64,000 bases of DNA, taken from the NCBI GenBank assembly GCA_964007475.1, contig OZ023274.1:39425860-39489859 (forward strand), in the 5' to 3' direction. Below the pieces are notes generated by a model. The model was not told the DNA's origin, made no database searches, and saw nothing but the letters and a program-made list of their open reading frames with translations. The stretch comes from Hybos culiciformis. Its lineage: Eukaryota; Arthropoda; Insecta; Diptera; Hybotidae. A program made the translations under genes and the position numbers. How positions within the stretch are numbered: position 1 is the first letter of the stretch; each line of letters opens with the position of its first letter. This document shows positions 1 through 11,039 of this stretch, one piece after another.

Positions 1-543
1 CTTCTATGAACTGAGACTTTATTGTTTGCAAATTATGTATTTCTAAGCTTTTATCAAATACGTTTTTTAGAAATGAAAACACTAGAAAAAAAAAGTTCAG
101 ACTAAAAAAAATGTGTGGGATAATGTAAACTTAAACCTCTTTAGTTCTAAGTTATTTTCATATAATTCGAACGAAATTCAGTCAGTCTAATTTTTGTACG
201 CAAGATTATAATTTATACGCAATAGTTAAAAGAATAATTTTAAAGAATAATTTTAAAAAATGTAGTTCCCCATGACGTTTTTGGTCAGATTAATAATCTA
301 GCAACGTCAATTTTCAAATTTTCAATAAATTAAGAGTTTTAAATAAAGCACTGAGGCTATCGGATAGGCTACACTTTTATCAGTATATTAATTTGTATAA
401 AAACTCATGTAAATTTGTGCACTTTAACTCGTCAATCTCAAAAATTTTAAAAAATAGAAGTTAGTTCATTTTTGTTTGATGTACGAAGATGAAGCACTAT
501 CAGACTAAACTATAAAAAAGCTTTCATATACAATTTTTCCATA
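1..543. other. AT-rich DNA, no gene seen
   Basis: No convincing coding frame, RNA gene or repeat boundary is visible. The sequence is AT-rich with scattered A and T runs. Confidence 0.6.
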
Positions 544-1090
544 GTTTATTATAGTAGATTATTGAATATGTAAACTAAATTTGTTATTAAATAAGAGTTC
601 TGTATACACAAAAATACATTGACACGAGTCAATACTTATATCACGAGACCGAAGGTCGAGTGATATAAATTGACAAGTGTCAATGTATTTTTGTGTAAAC
701 ACAGAACGAGTTATATAACAAATTTTGTTTACATATCCAATATACTGTTTTAATGCGTAGGGGAGAGGTAGTTGCAAAGAGAGAATATTTTTTCTTCTCA
801 TTTTTCTCATTTTTTTTTTTGTATTTGGCTGTATTGAAATATTGTGAGAGATATTATGTTTGTTTAGGTATTACGTAATATTCAATACGAAACATCTAAA
901 TGATTTCATTATTTACGCTGATGCATCTAAATTTTTTCATTATATACGCTGATGCATCTAAATTTTTTCATTATTTACGCAGATGCATCTAAATGATTGC
1001 ATGTGTATTGACGCATATAATACTCCATTTAGTGATCTAAATTCTATAGCACTAAATACAACATAACGATCCCCAACGCATTAAAATATT
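544..1090. repeat. Interspersed repeat with hairpin (copy 1)
   Basis: Imperfect inverted arms (about 560-605 and 700-745) surround a palindrome at about 650, with flanks TATATCAC and GTGATATA and core GACCGAAGGTC. Downstream, about three tandem copies of a 37-bp unit containing GATGCATCTAAAT occupy 885-1010. The same hairpin core, flanking arms and tail (TGTATTGAAATATTGTGAG, then CGCATTAAAATATTT) recur at 39.0-40.35 kb, so this is a dispersed repeat family. No coding capacity is visible and the transposon class is unknown. Confidence 0.55.
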
Positions 1091-2249
1091 TAAATTTTAA
1101 ATAATTAAGTAAAAATACGTCTTATAAACATATAATGCGAAGCAAATTACGTTGTGTATTGACACAGATTAATCAAAAACACTTGTCAAAATATTTATTT
1201 TTTTCTTAACTCATCAATTATTGAATTATGTTTCTGGTAAGATATTCAACTTTTAAAAACGAAAACAATTATTTTAGATTAATTTTTTTTATTATTTAAT
1301 AAATAATAAATTTTGTTAATCATTGATTTAATTTTTTTGTTTTTAATGTTTATTTAAACACTCTGTACATGACAATAAAAAAAATAGGTCAAAAATGTCG
1401 TATTGGAAAAAAAAACAATTTTTTCTGTTTTTGAATAATTTTTAAATTTCAAATAATCCTCGAAATATGACGATTCAGTATAATCCATGTATATAAGCGA
1501 TATATTTTTGGATTAAAATTTCGACATATAACCATAATTTTAAATCAGATTAAACAAAAAAATATGTGCATATGAAATGGATGTATACATATATGTATAA
1601 TTATATATTTATTTAGACAGAGTATAGATTGCTTTTTACTTAATTTATATTTTATATAATATTATTTAAATTTTTTTTTTGTTTTAATTTCAATTGAATT
1701 TTATTCACAAAAAAAGAATCCAAAAAAAAATTTTAAATTAGGTCATTGTATAAATTTTGAGTTTTTATAAATCTTAATTGAAAATTCATATATATATTAG
1801 AATTGTTACAAGAAATGGGACGGTAAAAATTTGTTCTACTTGTTTTAATAAATGAATTTAAATCTAAATAATTGAATTACTGAATTAAAGTTTGATCGAC
1901 TATAAAAGTTATACAGAAATTTAAGATAAATTACTTATTTACAGTTTTATCTAAATGAAAGAATTTAACTTAGGTAATTAAAATTAACTCAGGTGTGGAA
2001 CTTGATTTCGTTTTCAAATATTAACATGGAAATATTGTTAATAAAATCAAAGAAGTGACATAAATTTTAATATACCTATATCAACCATAACATGATCATC
2101 TTTACTCTGCCCTGTCTGAAATAATAGTGCAGTTCAAAATATTTATTAATAATTTTTTCTTAGTAATGATCTTTATTATTGTTTTGTCGTCTAATATTTA
2201 TATGCATCTCATGATGACGAATTTACTGATAGTAAAAAAAAATACTTCT
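1091..2249. other. AT-rich DNA, no gene supported
   Basis: Over 1 kb of AT-rich sequence. A 64-codon frame at 2127-2321 is hydrophobic, but it runs into the duplicated flank at 2250 and has no counterpart frame in the paralogous copy at 11.0 kb. I do not call it a gene. Confidence 0.5.
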
Positions 2250-3264
2250 TTGAATAATTCTATCAGTTCTAAGCTCCAAATGATTTGTATAAATGTTTGG
2301 GGATTCAATAAAAGCGGATGAATGTATGTGCTTAATCCCATATTTATTTATCTTTTAAAAAGGATTAAATTATTTTTCCTCCATTGGTGGGGGAATTACT
2401 AAAAATTAAGATTTTTAAGTTGCATATTTTTTATTCGTAGAATGCTTGGGATGTTATCCAGAGGTTTCTATAAACATGCCAGCTAATGGATTATTTCTAG
2501 ACAAAAGGTGCAAGCATTATATGTTATATCAAAAAGCATGTATATAAAGAGGAATCAGTCCCATACAAAAAAAAGAATTAAGATAGTGAAACAAAAAATC
2601 CATATCACAACCCCATGAGCTTTTTTTTTGTATTTTTTGAGAATTCCACTCTCACAAAAGCTCTTAAAACTTTCAAAATTGTATAGAACTGTATAGGCGA
2701 GAAGTAAGCAATAAATTACCTTAAATTGCCAGCAATAAATTCGATACATCAGCGCCACCATCGCTTAAATTTTTAACCTTAATAGAGGGTAAAATGTTAG
2801 GGAAAAATAATAATAAAGCAATTTGAAATACAAATTAAAATATTTAAGGAAATTTATTGCTGGCGTTAAAAAGAGATTTGTTATTGTTCGAAAAAAACAA
2901 TAACAAAAGCAAAGCAACTTAAAACAATAACAAAGCATTTTGAATACAACAACAAAATATTTTTTGAGTAAATGTGTGTTTGTGGTTTTAAATTTAAGGA
3001 AATTTATTGCTGGCGTGTGTGTTCAGGTCGGTATAAAAGTAAATAAAAATATATTTTTTTTCTAATTAAATTTATTTTAATAATTATTTTAGTTATAATA
3101 ATTATTATAATAATTTTTTTATTTTATAATTATTATGATAACTATTTTAGTCTAATTTTTGATGCCAACAATTATTTATCTAGCACCAAATTTTAAATTG
3201 GTAAATATAATTCTATTAAATTTATTGTAGGTAAGGTAGGTACCAGAATTTGGCTGTAATGGAA

Positions 3265-3598
3265 GGCTAAAGTGCAGATGACGTGAACCACTCAGAATAG
3301 GCCTGAAATTTGGACAAGGGGTAGAGGCGGTGCCCAAACCCCAAAAACTGAAATCAGTTTCGGAGATAAGGCCCTCCAAAGTTTTCGTACATTTTTGTAT
3401 AAATTTTTTTTTTTTGTGTGCCCGATTTGCTCTATTTTTGGTTAGGTGGTAGAGGCGATACTTAAAATGTTAAATCCAAGACGGTTTTTGCGGGAAAGCC
3501 CCCCTTTTGGAGATATGGCCCTTCAAAATTTTCATACGTTACAAATTTCAGGCCATTCTGAGTGGTGCACGTCATCTGCACTTTAGCCTTCCATTACA
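3265..3598. mobile_element. Inverted-repeat module at foldback centre
   Basis: It begins GGCTAAAGTGCAG and ends CTGCACTTTAGCC. Internal text such as GAACCACTCAGAAT, GGGGTAGAGGCGGTG and CTGAAATCAGTT matches the 322-bp element at 13321-13642 over most of its length. It sits at the symmetry centre of the 2530-4631 foldback. It is either a MITE that inserted there or the ancestral core from which the arms grew. Confidence 0.65.
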
Positions 3599-3977
3599 GC
3601 CAAATTCTGGTACCTACCTTACCTACAATAAATTTAATAGAATTATACTTACCTATTTAAAATTTGGTGCTAGATAAATAATTGTTGGCATCAAAAATTA
3701 GACTAAAATAGTTATCATAATAATTATAAAATAAAAAAATTATTATAATAATTATTATAACTAAAATAATTATTAAAATAAATTTAATTAGAAAAAAAAT
3801 TTATTTTTATTTACTTTTATACCGACCTGAACACACACGCCAGCGATAAATTTCCTTAACTTTAAAACCACAAACACACATTTACTCAAAAAATAGTTTG
3901 TTGTTGTATTCAAAATGCTTTGTTATTGTTTTAAGTTGCTTTGTTTTTGTTATTGTTTTTTTTCGAACAATAAGAAA

Positions 3978-4271
3978 CAGACGCCGACGCGATCATAGAT
4001 TTTGAGCGACCGCAAGGTACGCAGCAACGTTTTTGACCTAACAGTAGCGACAAATTTTTAGGTGAAAGCGATCGCTAGCAGTCATAGAAGTTTTAAAAAA
4101 AAAAAAAAAAATGTTTTTTGTTTTTTTTTTTTTTTTTTTTCGATTTTTTTTTTTAGCGATTATCAGCGACGCAGTAGCGAGAAATGATTTTTTTTTTAGC
4201 AGCAGTTACAAAAAATTGAAAATATCGCTGCTAAGCCGCAGCGACCAAAAATATGATCGCGTCGTAGTCTG
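3978..4271. mobile_element. hAT-like MITE, 8-bp target duplication
   Basis: This 294-bp insertion lies in the right arm of the foldback element. Its termini are CAGACGCCGACGCGATCAT and ATGATCGCGTCGTAGTCTG. The flanks are ATAAGAAA (3970-3977) and ATAACAAA (4272-4279), an 8-bp duplication with one mismatch. The matching position of the left arm is uninterrupted, so the insertion came after the arms formed. CAG termini and an 8-bp duplication are typical of hAT elements. No coding frame is present. Confidence 0.8.
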
Positions 4272-4631
4272 ATAACAAAGCTCTTTTTAACGCCAGCAAT
4301 AAATTTCCTTAAATATTTTAATTTGTATTTCAAATTGCTTTATTATTATTTTTTCCTACCATTTTACCCTCTATTAAGGTTCAAAATTTAAGCGATGGTG
4401 GCGCTGATGTATTTAAGCGAATTTATTGCTGGCAATTTAAGTGAATTTATTGCTTACTTCTCGCACATTAGAACTGTTGTTATTTTGAAAGTTTTAAAAG
4501 CTTTCGTGAGAGTGGAATTCTCAAAAAATACAAAAAAAAAGCTCATGGGGTTGTCATATCGATTTTTTGTTTCACTATTTTAATTCTTTTTTTTGTATAG
4601 GACTGATTCCTCTTTATATACATGCTTTTTG

Positions 4632-5234
4632 GTTATATGTTGTTTTTCGTAAGAAAAAGACTATAACTAGGCTAAACTTTTATAATTTTTTCTCTAATTT
4701 TACTATTTTAAAAAAGTTTTTATTATTCTATGTTTGACAATTTGCTAATTAAAAATTAAAAAAATTATTTATTAAATTTTTTGTTAATTCATTGGGTGAA
4801 AAATTTAAATGTTTTTCAATATATATTTCATATTATATGCAATGTGGAACTTTCAAATTATAAAATAAACTTGAGCTATATCTATGGACTGAAACAAACA
4901 CTCAAATTTATGTTTTTGCCATTTTGTTGCCATGAAAGCAAAAAAAATTCACCATGACTAAATATGTATACATATGATTTTAAAGATAATTTGGAAATTT
5001 TTTTTTTTAATTTCTAATAATAATATATACCTAATACACACATCCCTCTATTGTAATAGTATAAATATTTCTAAAGTTTACCAATCATTATAACATAATT
5101 ATTTTTTAAATATTATAATTCTAACAGAGTTAAAAAAAATGTAAAATAAAAATTTGTTTGATTTCAAAACTTTGATATTATTTTATTAGTTACAATAAAT
5201 ATTTTGACTTGAATTTTACGTTTATTTCGTACAA
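4632..5234. other. Upstream region of IR first exon, duplicated
   Basis: AT-rich sequence parallel to 11.34-11.96 kb, including the landmarks AATTCATTGGGTGAAAA and GGACTGAAACAAACACTCA. It precedes the IR first-exon remnant and presumably held its promoter. No TATA box or other motif can be assigned with confidence. Confidence 0.4.
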
Positions 5235-5563
5235 ATGTTTCTTAGCTACAAATTTATTGCCTATTTGGCAGTATAATTGAATTAGTATCGAGTGTAATAA
5301 ACCTTGAAGAATCCTCGAAGAAACATTGCCAAAGCTATATTTAAAGTGTTAGATCAAAATGCCAATTGTTCAAATTTTAATGATCTTTCATTCGAAGTCT
5401 GGGTTGATTCTAATGAAAATTTGGATTATTGTAAAAATATAATAACAATTCTGGCAAAATCAATTGATTTTAGGAAATGTTAAATTGCATATATAAAAGA
5501 AAAAGATAAACTTTTTTTTCATAAAAATAGAATTTTGTTCGTCGATTCTTTTGATAGCATCAG
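5235..5563 (+). pseudogene. Decayed IR first exon (A1)
   Basis: Homologous to the first exons at 6463-6812 and 11964-12304: it shares CAAAATGCCAATTGTTCAAA and GATTCTAATGAAAATTTGGA. The initial ATG and signal-peptide region are recognisable. Two extra bases after the 13th codon shift the frame relative to gene B, a short deletion removes bases where the other copies have KKEN, and an in-frame TAA replaces GTG or GTT later on. A CAG|GTATT donor-like end is kept. It is a dead first exon. Whether downstream exons were ever attached cannot be seen, because the next sequence downstream is the first exon of IR gene A. Confidence 0.8.
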
Positions 5564-6462
5564 GTATTATATATGTCGCTATATTTGCTCTCTAATATTT
5601 ATAAATTATATACAATATATATACATAATATTTAGCTAGTTTTGTACCTAACAAAAATTTACATTGCACAGTTTTGTTTGGATGCTACAAATCAAACAAA
5701 ACTTTTAAAATATTTTTATTGCTTTATTAAAAAAAATTTATTCGAATCGGTTTAAATTTTGTAGTAAAATGGTAAAAAAAAACAATAATTTTAAATCTTT
5801 CTTTCCACCTTTCATACATTTCGTAGTAAAGGGAAAAAATAAATACTTTTGAAATTTGAAGATCGTGGTGAATTTCCGTTACAGGGCCAATAGGGTTGAG
5901 GTAAAAAAAAACAATGGATGCAATTGGTACTGGTATAATAAACAAAACGTGTACTATTTATAAAAAAAAAAATATATAGAACAGTACCTACATCATAAAT
6001 GACGAATAGAGTCAGCTTACAACTTAAAATATGTACGGAATATTATTTTAATTTTCCAAAGATCGCTCTCTTTTCAGCATCTTTTTCTAAAATTTATAGT
6101 TTTTTTAAAACCATTTTTACCAAAAAATTGTTAACTTATAAAATATGCAAAATCAGATCAAGTGTACTCAAATTCCTAAGACCATGTTTTCATTAAGATT
6201 TTAGATAATCTACTTAAATAAAAAAAAATTAAAAAAAATTTCAAAAGTCTCATTTCATAAATTACACAATTTTGAACAGCAACTTTAACACCTTTAACTA
6301 TATTAAAAATATTGCAATCATATTATTTTCAATAAATTTTTAAATACAAAATTTTTAAATTTCAATTACTTTAAGTTAGCCTGCTGGTAATTTTAATGTT
6401 TTAATATTATTTCATTAGTTTCCGTAAGGCTTTTGACACGAATTTTACGCTTATTTTGTATC

Positions 6463-8433
6463 ATGCTTATAAACTACAAGTTTATAGCCCATTTGGCTAT
6501 AATTAAACTAGTTTTGAGTGTAGTAAACCTTGAAGAATCCTCGAAGAAAGAAAATAACATTGCCAGTGCTTTATTTAAATTTAAAGCATTAGACCAAAAT
6601 GCCAATTGTTCAAATTATAAAGATCTTTTGTTTGCAGTCTGGGTTGATTCTAATGAAAATTTGGATTATTGTAAAAATATAATAACAATTCTGGCGAAAT
6701 CTATTAATTTTTTGAAATATGAAATTGCATATATCAAAAAAAGTGACACAAACCGATTATTTACTTCGAATAAAAATAGAATTAATTTTCTTGACAATGT
6801 TACAAATATATGGTATTATATATTTCTTTATAAGCATTTTGCTCATTTATACAAAATAGAATATTCATATTTATTTAGCTAGGTTTGACATCACTGAGAT
6901 AAAAAACGTTCTAAAATCTAGTAAAATGTATAAAATCATGTATTTTCCGCAATAAAAACCGTCCAATGACGGTTTTATTAAAATCAATGCCTTTTGGGAT
7001 TAAAATTTAATACAGTTTTTTTTAAGAAGGAAAATAAATTTAATTTATTTTTATTTTTTTTTCTTTTATTTTTTTAATAACATTATTTAATTTTTCGTAT
7101 GGATTGTCTATGACACGCCCGTGCCTGAATGCATAAAAACAAATAGAATTTAGTTTTGATCGTGGTCCTAGAATTTTATCGCGATTTCGCGGGTTAGTTT
7201 CCATCAGATTTTAAGGGGTTGGATTTCTTTTTAATTTATGATTTATAATAGTTATTAGAATTTTAGTACCCGACGGACGATCGGACACTTATTGAGTCCA
7301 TTTTTTTCAATTTTGATGGAAAAGGGTCTAAAAAACAAAAATAATAATATTAATTCTTAAAGGAGCATGGAAATCCATAACATCTTTAATTTTAAACCTT
7401 CATTTATGAATGTTTATGTCATGGTGAATCAAACAAAGGACTTGCGAAGCTTTCAACGATATGGCAAATATGGTAATCCAATGATATTTTTAATGGAAAT
7501 AGGAAATAAAATAAAATTAAAGAGATTTAATCCATTTAGTACAAAAAATTGCTGGAAAATCAATCAAGATAAATTAATCATAGAAACTATGAGTGAATAT
7601 GAAAATGGAGAATTTAATAATGGTGATATATCCTTTTGCAATTCACCTAAAAATTATCCATGTCCTATTTTAATAGAATGCACAAATGCGACACCTTATA
7701 TCACTTGCGTGCATAATTCTTCAGGAGTTTATTTAGACGGATATGAAGGAAACATTTTGACAGAATTGTCACACATATTGAATTACACATATGAAATCCA
7801 ACCAGNNNNNNNNNNNNNNNNNNNNNNNNNNNNNNNNNNNNNNNNNNNNNNNNNNNNNNNNNNNNNNNNNNNNNNNNNNNNNNNNNNNNNNNNNNNNNNN
7901 NNNNNNNNNNNNNNNNNNNNNNNNNNNNNNNNNNNNNNNNNNNNNNNNNNNNNNNNNNNNNNNNNNNNNNNNNNNNNNNNNNNNNNNNNNNNNNNNNNNN
8001 NNNNNCTATTAAAAAATTGAATCAAAGTAATAATTTTACAACTGTTGCTATTGTGAAGAAAAAATCTTACATACATTATTTAATTTCCAATAATAATGAA
8101 TATGAAAATTTAATTGCACTCGATGAAGCACTATTTAAAATTAACAATGTAATTGAATTTAAGTCAAATCCTTTGTTAATAAAAGAATTCGCTAAAATTA
8201 TAGAAAAGTTTAAAGAGTCTGGATTAATGCATTTCTGGGGACAAAAATGGTTTAAAAATATAAATTATGTTATACAAAGTAATGAACCTAAAGCGTTGGC
8301 ATTAGAAAAATTCTACGGAATATTTCAAATTTACATAATATTAATTGTGTTTTCCATGATAACGTTTTTCTTTGAAAATGTTTTATATCGATTAGTCATG
8401 CTAGGAAAATGGATTCGCGAGCAACTCGTCTAA
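6463..8433 (+). CDS. Divergent ionotropic receptor, gene A (gapped)
   Basis: Proposed exons are 6463-6812 (signal peptide and N-terminal region; donor TG|GTATT, phase 2), 7363 to at least 7805 (acceptor TTAAAG|G, restoring frame), and a last exon visible from 8007 to 8433. Exon 2 holds the start of the ligand-binding region (ATPYITCVHNSSG). The last exon holds the second lobe (GLMHFWGQKWF) and the final membrane segment (YGIFQIYIILIVFSM). The start is the ATG at 6463; an upstream TTG in frame is not used. The first membrane segment and pore fall in the N gap at 7806-8005. In the family these proteins are ligand-gated cation channel subunits of sensory neurons. Compared with gene B, the stop codon TAG is TGG here, adding WIREQLV before TAA. 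No frameshift is visible outside the gap, but integrity cannot be proven. Confidence 0.8.
7806..8005. other. Assembly gap (200 N)
   Basis: Exactly 200 Ns lie inside IR gene A. The paralogous interval in gene B, from the end of exon 2 to the same point in exon 3, is about 1.5 kb. The gap is therefore probably a fixed-length placeholder hiding the second intron and the coding region for the first membrane segment and pore. Confidence 0.9.
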
Positions 8434-8530
8434 AACAGTGCGTTTAAGCTCAACTTGCCTAAAACAATTCATCTAAAACAATTCGTCTAAAATCAATTAG
8501 TTTAAAACAATTCCTCTAAAACAACTTAAA
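8420..8530 (+). repeat. 14-bp tandem repeat after IR genes
   Basis: Degenerate tandem copies of CGTCTAAAACAATT follow the IR stop codon. A matching array follows gene B at 18295-18420. In gene A the first repeat bases are translated because the stop codon is lost. Being present in both paralogues, it predates the duplication. Confidence 0.75.
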
Positions 8531-8828
8531 GATGCTGAATATTTTTTGTTAACACGACATGACTTCTTTTTTGCTAACCTTAAAATCTAGCACGAATTTT
8601 AAATTTTTAGAAGGTGGTTGAAGAATAAGAATACTAATAATGTTCGAATAAACTTCTTCTATTAATTCAATTTTTGAAGTTTATACTTCTTTAGGAGCGG
8701 GTGAATGATATAAATGAGTAATTCTGTAGGTGGTAAAAATAATTTTACTCATTCGAATTTCGAGTTAAAAAAAAAACGACATGCTGTACCGTTTGAATAC
8801 TCAAAAAATGAGTCCACTTAATAATCAT

Positions 8829-9030
8829 TTGTTATTTATAAAAACAAAATAATTTGGCGCGAAAAATTTAAATTCAAATTATTGTTAAAAATCTTTCGTT
8901 TACAAATTTTTTAAAATTTAAATTTTTTTTCAAATTAGGTTGTTCAGTAACCATTTGTCATTTATAAAAACAAAATAATTTAGCGCGGAAAATTTAAATT
9001 CAAATTATTTTTTAAAAATCAAATTATTTA
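8829..9030 (+). repeat. Direct repeat, two copies about 128 bp apart
   Basis: The text TTTATAAAAACAAAATAATT followed by GCGCG and AATTTAAATTCAAATTATT occurs at about 8833 and again at about 8961. It lies just upstream of the GGTGAAATAAAGATTACCTG repeats. Confidence 0.6.
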
Positions 9031-9049
9031 GCAACTAAAATTTATTTTT

Positions 9050-9305
9050 CAAAATAGGTAAGTCCGGTGAAATAAAGATTACCTGCCGAAAATTTTTTGG
9101 GCAGGGACCTACGGTTAGGTCGTGCCGGCTCAAAATATGTTTAAAAAAATTTTTTCCTCCGGTGAAATAATTAGATTACCTGACCAAAAATTTTGGGTAC
9201 GGAGCTACAGTTAGAGTCTTCCCGCCTCAAAATATACCAAAATAATTTTTTTTCAAAATACGTAGCTCGGGTGAGAAATAAAGATTACCTGCCCAAAAAA
9301 AAGGA
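9050..9305. repeat. Repeats also found in the 48-56 kb array
   Basis: Three degenerate units contain GGTGAAATAAAGATTACC, CAAAAATTTTGGGTA, AGCTAC and GGCTCAAAATAT. Two more lie at about 10700-10872, on the far side of the minisatellite. The reverse complement (GGTAATCTTTATTTCACCAG, then GCATATTTTGAGCCGGG) occurs in every 1.6 kb unit at 48.2-56 kb. The minisatellite has therefore grown inside a dispersed repeat. Confidence 0.75.
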
Positions 9306-10706
9306 AGGAAGTGATGGCGGCAGTAAGGGCTGAAGAGAGGACGGCAGTAAAGGCTGAAGAGAGGGCGGCAGTAAGGCTGAAGAGAGGTCGGAAGTGAGGG
9401 CGGAAATAAGGGCGGAAATAAGGGCGGAAATAAGGGCGGAAGTGAAGACGGAAGTGAGAACGGAAGTTAGGACGGAAGTGAGGGCGGAAGTGAGGGCGGA
9501 AGTGAGGCGGAAGAGAGGTTGGTAGTTAGGGCAGAAGTGAGGGCGGAAGTGAGGGCGGAAGTGAGGGTGGAAGTGAGGCGGGAGTGAGGTCGGGAGTGAG
9601 GGCGGAAGTGAGGGCAGAAGTAAGGGCGGAAGTGCGGGCGGAAGTGAGGGCGGAAGTGAGGGCGGAAGTGAGGGCGGAAGTGGGGGCGGAAGTGAGGGCA
9701 GAAGTAAGGGCGGAAGTGCGGGCGGAAGTGAGGGCGGAAGTGAGGGCGGAAGTGAGGGCGGAAGTGAGGGCGGAAGTGAGGGCGGTAGTGAGGGCGGAAT
9801 TAAGGGCGGAAGTGAGGGCGGAAATTGGGGCGGAAGTTAGGTCGTAAGTGAGGCGGAAATGAGGGCGGAAGTGAGGGCGGAAGTGAGGACGGAAGTGAGG
9901 ACGGAAGTGAGGACGGAAGTGGGGACGGAAGTGAGGACGGAAGTGAGGGCGGAAGTGAGGGCGGAAGTGAGGGCGGAAGTGAGGGCGGAAGTGAGGGCGG
10001 AAAGAAGTGCGGAAGTGAGGGCGGAAGTGAGGGCGGAAGTGAGGGCGGAAGGAAGTGCGGAAGGAAGTGCGGAAGTGAGGGCGGAAGTGAGGGCGGAAGT
10101 GAGGGCGGAAGTGAGGGCGGAAGTGAGGGCGGAAGTGAGGGCGGGAGTGAGGCGGAAGAGAGGTTGGTAGTTAGGGCAGAAGTGAGGGCGGAAGTGAGGG
10201 CGGAAGTGAGGGCGGAAGTGAGGGCGGAAGTGAGGGCGGGAGTGAGGGCGGGACTGAGGGCGGAAGTGAGGGCGGAAGTGAGGGCGGAAGTGAGGGAGGA
10301 AGTGGGGGCGGAAGTGAGGGCAGAAGTGAGGGCGGAAGTGAGGGCGGAAGTGAGGGCGGAATTGAGGTCGGAAGTGAGGGCGGAAGTGAGGGCGGAAGTG
10401 AGGGCGGAAGTGAGGGCGGTAGTGAGGGCGGAATTAAGGGCGGAAGTGAGGGCGGAAATTGGGGCGGAAGTGAGGCGGAAATGAGGGCGGAAGTGAGGAC
10501 GGAAGTGAGGGCGGAAGTGAGGGCGGAAGTGAGGGCGGAAGTGAGGGCGGAAGTGAGGGCGGAAGTGAGGGCGGAAGTGAGGGCGGAAGTGAGGGCGGAA
10601 GTGAGGGCGGAAGTGAGGGCGGAAGTGAGGGCGGAAGTGAGGGCGGAAGTGAGGGCGGAAGTGAGGGCGGAAGTGAGGGCGGAAGTGAGGGCGGAAGTGA
10701 GGGTTG
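9305..10706. repeat. 12-bp minisatellite, about 1.4 kb
   Basis: More than 100 tandem copies of GGGCGGAAGTGA, with variants GGACGGAAGTGA, GGGCGGTAGTGA and GGAAATAAGGGC. Higher-order blocks are visible: about 9660-9850 and 10290-10490 carry the same variant series. Because the unit is a multiple of three, several frames stay open and encode VRAE or SLPP repeats. These are by-products, not genes. It is strikingly GC-rich and purine-skewed in an AT-rich neighbourhood. Confidence 0.95.
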
Positions 10707-10886
10707 AATTACCTGACCAAAAATTTTGGATAGGGAGCTATGGTTAGGGTCTTCCCTGCTTAAAATACGCAAAAAAAAAATGTTTTTTAAATAGGTAGCG
10801 CCGGTGAAATAAAGATTACCTGCCCAAAAGTTTTGGGTAGCTAGCTACTTTTAGAGTCGTCCTGGCTCAAAATATAAAAAAAAAAA

Positions 10887-10979
10887 CACACGAAGCTCCT
10901 ATGACTGCCACTGTTATTCCATAGTTTAAAGCTTTAAGTATAAACTTCTTTCGGCAGTTCCTATGACTGCTTTGTGTGT
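10887..10979. mobile_element. Short MITE, ACACGAAGCAGTCAT family, deleted copy
   Basis: The ends CACACGAAG and CTTTGTGTG surround internal CACTGTTATTCCATAGTTTAA and AAGTATAAACTTCT. These match the full copy at 47983-48216 and the partial copy at 63828-64000. This copy lacks the central loop. It abuts the GGCTCAAAATAT repeat, the same neighbour as at 48.2 kb. Confidence 0.7.
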
Positions 10980-11039
10980 TTTTTTCTATACTTTACTGCA
11001 GATTTTAAATTTAAGATTTCTACAAAGAATTCATTGATT

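Larger units (their letters stand above)
2530..4631. mobile_element. 2.1 kb foldback element, 7-bp target duplication
   Basis: Very long inverted arms (about 2530-3370 and 3540-4631) begin CAAAAAGCATG and end CATGCTTTTTG. The element is flanked by perfect 7-bp repeats GTTATAT at 2523-2529 and 4632-4638. The paralogous duplicated segment at 11.31-11.34 kb lacks the element, which confirms insertion. Its centre is a 334-bp module related to 13321-13642, and its right arm carries a nested MITE at 3978-4271. No transposase frame exists, so it is non-autonomous. The superfamily is unclear because 7 bp is not the usual length for hAT (8) or Mutator (9). Confidence 0.85.
2250..6090 (+). repeat. Left copy of segmental duplication
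   Basis: Apart from the foldback insertion at 2530-4631, this stretch runs parallel to 11040-12830. The shared landmarks come in the same order: TTCTAAGCT, GGGATGTTATCCAGAGG, TTTCTAGACAAAAGGTG, TTTTTCGTAAGAAAA, an IR first exon, then TTTCCACCTTTCATACATTTCG and a GATCGCTCTCTTTTCAGCATC-type fragment near 6060. The order and orientation show a direct tandem duplication of the IR promoter and first-exon region. Confidence 0.8.

Noticed and set aside
2127..2321. Small membrane-protein gene
   Set aside because: Hydrophobic Ile/Leu/Phe content is expected from AT-rich DNA and the paralogous copy does not keep the frame.
9584..10772. Long open frames with VRAE or SLPP repeats
   Set aside because: They arise from the 12-bp minisatellite, whose unit is a multiple of three; there is no start context, domain or flanking gene structure.
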